Assembly (NCBI GenBank): GCA_965213845.1
Contig: CBDCAI010000004.1
Coordinates: forward strand, 868,001-932,000
DNA from: JBBROS01 sp965213845
GTDB taxonomy: Bacteria; Pseudomonadota; Alphaproteobacteria; Acetobacterales; Acetobacteraceae
Direction of reading: 5' to 3'
Length of the DNA: 64,000 nucleotides
The notes under the pieces: model-generated
What the model saw: the letters and a program-made list of their open reading frames with translations, nothing else
Databases searched by the model: none
Told to the model about the DNA's origin: nothing
Shown here: positions 16,963-25,400 of the stretch, piece by piece
How the letters are laid out: every line of letters begins with the position of its first letter
Position numbering within the stretch: the stretch's first letter is position 1
Position numbers and translations under genes: made by a program

Positions 16963-19900
16963 ATGCGCGTGATCGCCGGGTTCGTCTGTCTGATCGCGCT
17001 TGGGAGCAGTCTGTCTGCGCTGTCCGCCCGTGCGCAGGGGGCAGGCGGGGCCGGGATCGACTGTGGCAAGGCGAGGACGGCGAGCGAGCGCGCGATCTGC
17101 GCCAGCCCCGCCCTGGTGGCGTTGGATCGCGCTGTCGGCGAGGCGTATGCCGCCTCCGTCTTGCGGCAGCCGGAGCAGCGGGACGCGTTGCGACAGGACC
17201 AGCTTGCGTGGCTGCGCGCGCGTGATGCCGGGTGCGGGCAAGCCGGTGGGGCGCGCCCTGCGTGCCTGCGGGATCAGCTCACGGCCCGGCTCGCTACGCT
17301 GGCCCGTCCGGTCGCAACGCCGGGCGCAACGCCGGGCGCAATGCCGGGCGCAACGCCGGCCGTGACGCCCGGCCCGGCCGTGCAGGCCACTCAGACGGAC
17401 CCGGCGCCCCGGCCAGTGCCCGATCCGGCGATCCCGGCGATCGTTTTGCCGCAAGCGGCCGCGTCGCTGGACCGCACCAGCCTGCCGGCGGCGGAGTCGG
17501 CGGAGACGCTGCTGACCGTGACCGTCGCCGGGCGCTTTGCGCTGGCGGTCAAAAGCGGCGGCGGGGCGGCTCTTCAACTGGTCGACATGCTGACCGGCCC
17601 CTCGGACCCGGTTGGCGCCGCCGGGTCGCAGGACGGACGGCTGGACGTGCTGCTGGATGTCGGCACCTACAAGGTCAGGGCGATGGCGGCGCCGGGGGCG
17701 ACGGGCGACATGACGCTGACCGTGGTGCCGTTCCGGGATGCGGCCCCGCCGGCAGCGCTGCCGCAGCCGGGGCAGCCGCTGTCCACGGCGCTGAACGATC
17801 TGGCGCAGCGCAGCTTCTGGCTGAATGTGCCGCCCTCGGGCGCCGTGCGGATCGAGGTTGCGGGGCGCGCGCTCGCGGATGTGCGGCTGTGGCGCGACGG
17901 GCGGGTGCTGAGCGGGCTGGCGCCGGCGATCTCGTCGATCGAGCCGGTGCCGGGCCACCGGCTGACGGATGCGCAACTGGTGGGACGGGTCGAGCCGGGG
18001 GTGTACCTCGTGGTCGCCTATGGCGGTCCCCCCGCGACGTGGACCGACGGCGACGCGGCGCAGCCGCTGCATGTGCGTGCCGGGGCGTCCGATGCGCTGG
18101 AATTGGGCTGGGCTGGCGGCGTGATCGGGCCGTTCGGCAGCGAGCCGTTCACCTTGCCGGCCCGGGCCGCCTTGCTGCGCCTGTCGCTGCCGGAGGCCGC
18201 GGCAGCCGAGATCCGGACGTCGCGCGGCACCGCGGCGATCGCCAAGGAGAGTCGTGAGCCGGTGGCGCGCCTGGTGGTGGAACCGGGGCGGGACTCGATC
18301 GTGACGGTTCGGGCGGCGGCCGGGCAGCGGTTCACGCTGCGCGCGCAGGAGCGGCCGGGACAGGTTGTGGACAAGCCCGGCACATACTGGGTGTCGGCCG
18401 TGACGGAGGGCGCGGGGGGTGACGAGGTCCCGCCGACGGTGCTGCTGGAGCGCGCCGACCGCTCGGCCAAGCCGCCCCGGATCGTCGCGGAATCCCTGCC
18501 GTCCTTGAGCGCGGGCGGCGGCTGGCATGCGCGCTTCAACCTGCGCGGCCCGACCACGCTGCTGGCCCGAAGCAGCGGAGGCGCGGTGTCGTTGCGCACG
18601 AGCGGCGTGTCCGTGCGCGGCGGCCGCCAGGATGCGGACCTGCCGGAGGGGGTATACGGCCTGACGCTCGTCCCGCAGGACGGCGCGGTGGGCGCTCTGG
18701 AGTTGGTGCTTGGACCGGCCAACGCGGCACCCGCCCTCGCGGCACCCCTGCCGCCCGACCCGGTGGTGCCGCTCGGCATCCAGACGGTCGAGGCGGGGGA
18801 GCGGCTGCGGCTGCGCGGCGGGGTGGCGCCGGGCCTGCGGTTGGGTCTTTCTGCCCGGGCCGTGCCGGTGGCGCTGGCGGAAGGCCCGTTGACGGTGACG
18901 CTGGCCGGCGGCACCGGGCTGAGCGTGCCGGTGCAGCTTGCGGCCGGTGGGGTGCTCAGCGTGACGGAGGTGGACGTGGGGCCGGTGCCCTATGCCCGCA
19001 CACCGACGGCGCAGGGGCTCGGCATCACGCTGCCGCCCGCGGACCGGGCCCGCACGGTGGTGCTGGCATGGCGCCGCGAGCCCGGCGCCCCGAATACGAT
19101 CCCGGCGCCACAGCCGGAGGCGGGCGCGCCTGCCCTGCTGGCCGGCACGCCGGTGTTCTTCGACCTGGCGCCCAACGAGCCACGCTCGTTCGCGCTGGCG
19201 GTGCCGGAAGGCGGCCTGTTCCGGATCGAGACGCTGGGCCGGCTGCATACGAGCGGGCGCCTGTCCACCGCGTTCATCCCCGGGCTGGCGGCGAGCGAGG
19301 CCGATGGCGTCGGGGAGAACATGCTGATCCAGCGGGCGTTGCGGACCGGGCGCTACCAGGTGGAGGTGTCGGCGTCGGATTCGGCCGGGCGCGCCGGGTT
19401 GCTGGCCTCCCCGGCGCCACTGCTGCAGATGGCGACGCTGCGACCCGGCGGCAGCGTGCGTGCGACGCTGCCGGCGGGCAGCGGTGGTGTGGTTCCGGTG
19501 CTGGTCGGCGCGGCGCAGACCCTGCATCTGGACGTGGCCGGCCTGGGCGCCGCGTGGCGGGGCCGGCTGGAGGATGCGGAGGGCTGGCCGCTGATCCCGC
19601 CCGGTGTACTGGACGGGATCGAGCAGCCGATGACCCCGGGCCGCTATCGCATCGTGGTGGAGCCGTCCCCGGTGACGCGGCAGGTCGTGCTGCGGCTGCG
19701 GACGATCGAGAAGCCGGTGGCGATCGCGGGGCACGGTCCGCATGCGTTGCCGTTCGCCCGGCGGCAGACCGCGACATGGCGGGAGCCGGATGCGGCGACG
19801 GCCGCGCGCACGCCGGATCGGTGGGTGTTCACGCTGGAGGGCCGCGCAGCCGTGTCGCTGACGCTGAGCGACATCATGGCCGGCGTGTTGCTGCGGGAGG

Positions 19901-22461
19901 GGTCGGACGACGCGCCCCGGCGGATCGTGCGGCGCTTCGAGGGGGCGCTGGAGGCGGGAACGTACCGGTTGGACGTGACCAGCCTGGGGCGCAACGACCG
20001 CGCCGACTATGCCGTGACGTTGGATAGCGCCTCGCTGCAGCCGGGCGTGCCGCGCTCGGTCGGGCTGCCGGCGACGCTGCCGTTCGCCCTGGCGGCGCCG
20101 CGGGTGGTCAGTCTGACCAGCTTCGGCACCACGCCGGTGAAGGCGGTCCTGCGGGACTCGTCCGGCCGGGTGCTGGACCGGGCGGGGCCGCGCCGGGACG
20201 ACTGGAACATCGCGGTGTCGCGCCCGCTGCCGGCCGGCGCCTACACGCTGGAGCTGCTGGCGGCGGCGGCGCCCGACCCGTCCACGACGACACAGCGCGA
20301 TGGGCCGCCGAGGGCGGATGGCGCCGGCGGCTCGGACGCGACGTCCGGTGGCGATGACAGCGAGGCGACGAAAGGGGCTGATGACCAGGCGGCGGCTGAT
20401 GACCAGACCGCGCAGACCGCGGCGAGCCAGGCCGCCGACCCGGTGAGATCGCCGCCCAAGCCGGATGACGCCAGCGACGATGCGTCCGCGCCGCAGGTCG
20501 AGGTGCGGCTGGCGCTGCCCGCCGCCCTCGACCCGGCGCCCGCCCCGTCGACGGCCGCCGTGCTTGCCGGGACCGGGGTACACGTGATGCGCCTGGAGCA
20601 GCCGGCCCCGGACGGGCTGATCGTGGCACAGGCCCGGTCGGCGGCGCCGCTGACGCTGACGTTGGAACGCCAGCGCGCGGAAGGCTGGAGCGTGGTGGCG
20701 CGCGACGACGGGCTGACCCCGGTGGTCGCCAGCCCGGCGGATGGTGACCCGCGCCCCTGGCGCGTGCAGGCCTGGACCGTCGATGGCGGCCCCGACCCGG
20801 TGACGCTGGCCGCGCGGACCGTGATGGCGACGGCGCAGGCGCCGGGGCGCGTGACGCTGGCGCCGCTCGAAGGCCTGGCTGGCCCCGTGGCCGTGGCGCG
20901 GGTCGCGATGCCGGTGGGGCTGGCGAAGGTCGAGGCCGGCCTGCTGGCTGGAAGCTGGCCCGGATCGGGGCTGCGCCCTGTCGAGGCCGGGACGGTGCTG
21001 CCGCAGGACCACACCCTGTGGCTGCTGGGGCCTGCGGGCGTGGTGGATGCGGCGAGCCTCGTGCCCACGCCCGGCGAGGCGGTGGCGCTGACCTTGCCCG
21101 AAGGGGTCGTGGCGACGCTGCCGGCGGTCGCCGACACCCAGCTATGGCAGGCGCGGACGGGGGCCAGCCTGGGCGCAGAAACCGGCTGGGCCGAAGCCAG
21201 CGTGATCGCCTCGGGCGGGCGGCCTGTGCCGCTGCGCGCGACAGGGCCGGAGGCGCGGCTCAGCGTCGTGCTGCATACGCTGGTCGCGGCACCGGGGCAG
21301 AGGGTCGATACGGCGCTGCACGTCGTGCTGCCGGCGGGCGGTTCGTTGCCGCTGACGCTGCCGGCAGGCGAAAAGCGACTGCAGCTCGATCTGGCTGCGG
21401 GCACGGGGGCCATTCCCGCGGGGACCGGCTCCGCCGGCGGTGGGGCGCTGTGGGCGGGGGATGCGTCGGCGACGCGCACCGTGTCCGGCGACTGGACCGG
21501 GGTGCTGCTGGTCAATCCGGGGCTTCGTGCGGCGCCGGTGTCGGTGTCGGTGCTGCCGGGGGCGGTCGCCGGGTTGGCGCCCGGCCAGGTGTCGAAGCGC
21601 TTCTACGGGGCGGCCGGCGCGTTCGAGTTGGCGGCGAGCGGGGCGCCGGGGGCGCGGCTGCACATGGCCGGCCCGGGGCGGATGGTGGTGATCGGGGCCG
21701 ACGGACAGATCGTCGGCGGGCGGGACCTGGCGTTGGAGCAGACGAGCCGGGTTCTGGTGCAGCATACGGCTGGTGCCGTGGTGGTCTGGATGGACACGGC
21801 GGATGCCTCGCCTTGGCCGGTCGTTGCGGCGCAGCCGATGCAGGCTCCGGCCCGGCTGGAGCTGTCGGGCCCGGCAGCGGCCCTGGCGCTGCATGGCGAG
21901 GGGGCGGTGCTGCTGCATGCCACCACCACCGCGCCGGTCCTGATGGGGCTGGCGCATGGGGGGCGCACGGGTCCGCTCGTGCTGTTCCCGGCCGGGGCCG
22001 AGCTGCACCGGATGATGGCGGCCGGCGATGCGGTGCTGCACATCGTCCCGGTGCAGGACGGGCCGTTGACGGGCACGCTTGCCCTGCGGTCGGAGCCGAT
22101 CCTGCCGATCGACGAGGGTCTGGGCGCCGAGGTGACGGTCGCCCCGGGTGGCGCCGCTGCCTTCGGGTTCACGCTGCGGCAACCCGCCACGATCGGCGTC
22201 GGTGTGCGGGCGGAGCCGGATCGTGCGACCGCCCGCCTGCTGGATGCAACGGGTCAGGTGATGGGCGACGGCGTGGCGCAGCTCGTGACGTTGAAGCCCG
22301 GACGCTACGTGCTGGAGGCGCAGGTGCCGGTCGACGCGCCGACGACGGTGCTGCGCCCGGCGGTGGTGGGCATCACGCCGCGCGGCAACGGGCCGCCGCA
22401 GGACGTCGTGCAGGGGTATCTGGAACTCGCGGGCCTGAAGCCGCAGGGAGTGGCGCGATGA
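16963..22461 (+). CDS. Giant exported protein with LprI-like head, partner of the alpha-2-macroglobulin
   Basis: A 1,832-residue protein with a signal peptide (VCLIALGSSLSALSARAQ) and a strong ribosome-binding site, GGAGGAG, eight bases before the ATG. Residues 30-115 form an LprI/DUF1311-like domain with four cysteines (34, 46, 91, 101) and the motif IDCGKARTASERAICASP. An Ala-Thr-Pro-Gly linker follows. The rest is beta-rich, with a recurring G-x-Y-x-hydrophobic-x motif (VGTYKVRA, PGVYLVVA, TGRYQVEV, PGRYRIVV, AGTYRLDV, AGAYTLEL, PGRYVLEA) like the last strand of PPC-type beta-sandwich modules. An acidic Ala/Asp-rich spacer sits near residue 1120. The stop overlaps the alpha-2-macroglobulin start, so both are probably co-made and periplasmic or envelope-bound. 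The function is unknown. Confidence 0.8.
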   Translation: MRVIAGFVCLIALGSSLSALSARAQGAGGAGIDCGKARTASERAICASPALVALDRAVGEAYAASVLRQPEQRDALRQDQLAWLRARDAGCGQAGGARPACLRDQLTARLATLARPVATPGATPGAMPGATPAVTPGPAVQATQTDPAPRPVPDPAIPAIVLPQAAASLDRTSLPAAESAETLLTVTVAGRFALAVKSGGGAALQLVDMLTGPSDPVGAAGSQDGRLDVLLDVGTYKVRAMAAPGATGDMTLTVVPFRDAAPPAALPQPGQPLSTALNDLAQRSFWLNVPPSGAVRIEVAGRALADVRLWRDGRVLSGLAPAISSIEPVPGHRLTDAQLVGRVEPGVYLVVAYGGPPATWTDGDAAQPLHVRAGASDALELGWAGGVIGPFGSEPFTLPARAALLRLSLPEAAAAEIRTSRGTAAIAKESREPVARLVVEPGRDSIVTVRAAAGQRFTLRAQERPGQVVDKPGTYWVSAVTEGAGGDEVPPTVLLERADRSAKPPRIVAESLPSLSAGGGWHARFNLRGPTTLLARSSGGAVSLRTSGVSVRGGRQDADLPEGVYGLTLVPQDGAVGALELVLGPANAAPALAAPLPPDPVVPLGIQTVEAGERLRLRGGVAPGLRLGLSARAVPVALAEGPLTVTLAGGTGLSVPVQLAAGGVLSVTEVDVGPVPYARTPTAQGLGITLPPADRARTVVLAWRREPGAPNTIPAPQPEAGAPALLAGTPVFFDLAPNEPRSFALAVPEGGLFRIETLGRLHTSGRLSTAFIPGLAASEADGVGENMLIQRALRTGRYQVEVSASDSAGRAGLLASPAPLLQMATLRPGGSVRATLPAGSGGVVPVLVGAAQTLHLDVAGLGAAWRGRLEDAEGWPLIPPGVLDGIEQPMTPGRYRIVVEPSPVTRQVVLRLRTIEKPVAIAGHGPHALPFARRQTATWREPDAATAARTPDRWVFTLEGRAAVSLTLSDIMAGVLLREGSDDAPRRIVRRFEGALEAGTYRLDVTSLGRNDRADYAVTLDSASLQPGVPRSVGLPATLPFALAAPRVVSLTSFGTTPVKAVLRDSSGRVLDRAGPRRDDWNIAVSRPLPAGAYTLELLAAAAPDPSTTTQRDGPPRADGAGGSDATSGGDDSEATKGADDQAAADDQTAQTAASQAADPVRSPPKPDDASDDASAPQVEVRLALPAALDPAPAPSTAAVLAGTGVHVMRLEQPAPDGLIVAQARSAAPLTLTLERQRAEGWSVVARDDGLTPVVASPADGDPRPWRVQAWTVDGGPDPVTLAARTVMATAQAPGRVTLAPLEGLAGPVAVARVAMPVGLAKVEAGLLAGSWPGSGLRPVEAGTVLPQDHTLWLLGPAGVVDAASLVPTPGEAVALTLPEGVVATLPAVADTQLWQARTGASLGAETGWAEASVIASGGRPVPLRATGPEARLSVVLHTLVAAPGQRVDTALHVVLPAGGSLPLTLPAGEKRLQLDLAAGTGAIPAGTGSAGGGALWAGDASATRTVSGDWTGVLLVNPGLRAAPVSVSVLPGAVAGLAPGQVSKRFYGAAGAFELAASGAPGARLHMAGPGRMVVIGADGQIVGGRDLALEQTSRVLVQHTAGAVVVWMDTADASPWPVVAAQPMQAPARLELSGPAAALALHGEGAVLLHATTTAPVLMGLAHGGRTGPLVLFPAGAELHRMMAAGDAVLHIVPVQDGPLTGTLALRSEPILPIDEGLGAEVTVAPGGAAAFGFTLRQPATIGVGVRAEPDRATARLLDATGQVMGDGVAQLVTLKPGRYVLEAQVPVDAPTTVLRPAVVGITPRGNGPPQDVVQGYLELAGLKPQGVAR
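17314..17361 (+). repeat. 12-base tandem repeat in a Thr-Pro-Gly-Ala linker
   Basis: Four in-frame copies of gcaacgccgggc with minor changes (one unit has atg for acg, and the last ends gcc) encode repeated ATPG units between the LprI-like domain and the beta-rich part of the giant exported protein. Such short in-frame units can expand or contract by slippage without breaking the gene. Confidence 0.85.
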
Positions 22462-25400
22462 TGCGGATGAATGGCAGCGGTTGGAGCCTGGTGTTGGGCC
22501 TGTTGCTGGCCTCGGCATCCCTGCGGCCCGGTGTCGCGCAGGTGCCGCCCGTGCTGGACCGGCTGCAGCGTGCGGACGGGGCCAAGCTGGTGCCGGACCG
22601 ATTCCTGCGGCGCTGGGACCCGGTGACGGTGCTGTTCGATCGCGATGCCGGGCCGGCCGACGGGGGGCCCGAGGATGCGCCGGAGCGTCTGGTCGGCCTG
22701 GTTCCGGCCAAGCCGGGCGCCTGGACGTGGCTGGGGCCGCGCACGCTGCAGTTCCGCCCGACCGAGCCGTGGGAGCCGCTGCGGCGCCAGGTCGTGCGGC
22801 TGGGGGGCGCCGACACCACGCTGGTTCCGCTGCTGTCGCCACCCACCGCCACCGGCCCCACGGACGCTGTAAACGGCACGACGGACCTCGACACCGTGTC
22901 GCTGACCTTTCCGCAGCCGGTCGATGCCGCGGTGCTGGCCCGGCTGCTGACCATCGAGCTGACCGGCCAAGCCGGTCCCGCACGGCCCGTGAGGCTGTCC
23001 CCGACCGAGTACGACGTTCGCGCGCTGGAGCGTAGCGCACGCAGCGAGCAGCAGACCTACCTGGTGGCGCTGCGCCGCCCGGTGCCGGACGGCCAGGTTG
23101 CGACGCTGCGCCTGCGGTTGTCGGACGAGCCCGGTCTCGACGATCACATCTTTGAGCTTGCCCTGCGCTCCGCCGTGCCGTTCCGGCTCAGCGACACTTA
23201 TTGCGGCGACGGCTACGGCCACACGCTGGTGGACGACGTGACGGTATGCGACCCCGCCGGCGACGGCTCGGACGTGAGACAGGCGGGCAAGCTGCGGCAG
23301 GCGGTGCTTCAGTTCACGGGCATGCCCCAGGCGCTGACGGTCGTGCAGGCGCGCGACCTGCTGCGGATCACGCCGCCGGTCGATAGCCTGAAGGTGGAGA
23401 GTGCGGGCGACAACGAGCTGCGGATGACGGCCGCCTTCGAGTCCGGGACGACCTACGAGATCGCGGTGGCGGCCGGGTCGCTGCGCGACGGGCGCGGCCG
23501 GGTGCTGGGCGCCGGGTTCGCGAAGCGTGTGCGGTTCAATGCGGCGCTGCCTCGGCTGGCGTGGGACGTGCCGCAGGGCATCGTCGAGCGGTTGGGACCG
23601 CAGATGGTGCCGTTGAACGGCCGGGGTTACGAGCGGGCGGATGTGCGGGTCGTGCCGATCGATCCGTTGTCGCGGGACTTCTGGCCGTTCCCGTCGGGCG
23701 GGCTGGCCACCAACGACGGGCGCGCACCGCCTTTGCCGGGCAACGAGCCGGAGCGGTATCAGGATGCGGGGCCCATCGACGGCGATGCGATGGCGGCGCG
23801 GATCGGCGCGCTGGGCTCGCCGGCCGTGTCGGAGCTGTTGCCGTTGCCGCTGAAGCGTGGCGGGCTGGACAGCAAGTTCGGGTTGGACCTGAAGCCGTCT
23901 TTCGCGCGCATCGCCGGCGATGGGGCCCCGGGGACCTATCTGGTGGGGTTGCGCGCCGTGGACGGCGTGCTCCGGCACTGGGCGCGCATCCAGGTGACCG
24001 ACCTGGTGCTGACCGCGGTGGAGGATGTGGACCGGGTGCGGTTCGCCGTGACCTCGCTGTCGGGCGCACAGCCGGTGCCGGGCGCACAGATCCGGCTGGA
24101 GGGGCTGCGCGACGGCGCGTTCACGACGCTGGCGCAGGGCACCACCGGGGCGGATGGCGGATGGACGCTGGTCGCACCGCTGGACAAGGGCCGCGACGGC
24201 ACCAGCGCGGGTCCGCGCCGCATCGTGGTGACGAAGGCCGACGACACGCTGGTGCTGGAACCCGGCGTGCAGGGGCAAGGCCGGAGCCCGCAGCAGTATG
24301 CGGACGGCACATGGAGCAAGCCGGGCTCGGCCTGGTTGGGCTGGATCGCGGCCCCGGTCGCCGATCGCCGGCCGAAGCCGCGGACCCTGTGCCACGTCTT
24401 CACTGAACGCCCGATCTATCGGCCGGAGGAGCCGGTGCTGATCGCGGGCATGATCCGCCGGTACGAGGCAGGCGGGCTGTCCTTCGCCAGCGGCAGCGGC
24501 CAGGTGCTGGTGACCGGACCCGGCGAGCAGGAATGGCGGCTGCCCGTGACGCTGGACGAGCTGGGCGGCTTCCACGTGAAGTTCGACGCCAAGACGGAGG
24601 CGACCGGCGACTACGCCATACAGTATCAACCCGGCGCCGGCACGGCCAAGGGCGAGGGCTGCGGCGGCATCACGGTGAAGAAAGAGGCCTATCGGCTGCC
24701 GACGTTCGAGGCCGTGTTGAGCGCCCCGGCGCGGGTGCCACTCGATGCGCCGTTCTCGGTCGATCTGCTGGCGCGCTTCTTCGCCGGCGGACTGCTGTCC
24801 GAGCGGCCGGTGACCTGGCGGGTGACGCAGTTCCCCTATGTCTGGACGCCGCCGAACCGGGATGGGTTCCTGTTCAGCTCGGACAGCCGCTTCTCCGGCG
24901 ACGGCACGTTCCGCACCTCGCCGGTCCTGAGCCGGGAGGTGAAGACGGACGCCGGCGGGTCCGCCCAACTCACGCTCGACCCGACGCAGGAGCCGACGGC
25001 GCAGCCGCGCACCTATCTGGTGGAGGCGACGGTCACCGGCGATGACGACCTGCAGGTGCGGAGCACGCAGCGGATCGTGGCGCTGCCGCCGTTCGTGCTC
25101 GGGGTGAAGCAGCCGCGCACCTTGACGGATCTCGGCCCGGTCGTGCCCGACGTGGTGGCGCTGGACGGCGAGGGCAACGCGGTGTCGGGGCTGCGGATGA
25201 CGGTGAAGCTGGTGCACCGGCAGTGGAACTCGATGCTGCAGGCCAGCGACTTCGCGCAAGGGTCGGCCAAATATCAGACGGAGGTGGTGGACGAGACGGT
25301 GGCCGAGCGGCAGGTGACCAGCGGGGCGCAGCCGATCCCGGTGTCGTTCGGCGTGTCGGACGCCGGGGTGTACGTCGTCGAGGTGTCGGCGCAGGACAAG

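Noticed and set aside
17314..17361. Tandem 12-base units as a possible CRISPR-like array
   Set aside because: The units are contiguous without spacers and lie in frame inside a coding linker.
16957..21012. A 1,351-codon minus-strand frame opposite the giant exported protein
   Set aside because: The plus-strand protein has a signal peptide, a strong ribosome-binding site and family motifs; the opposite frame is Arg/His/Gln-rich shadow sequence.
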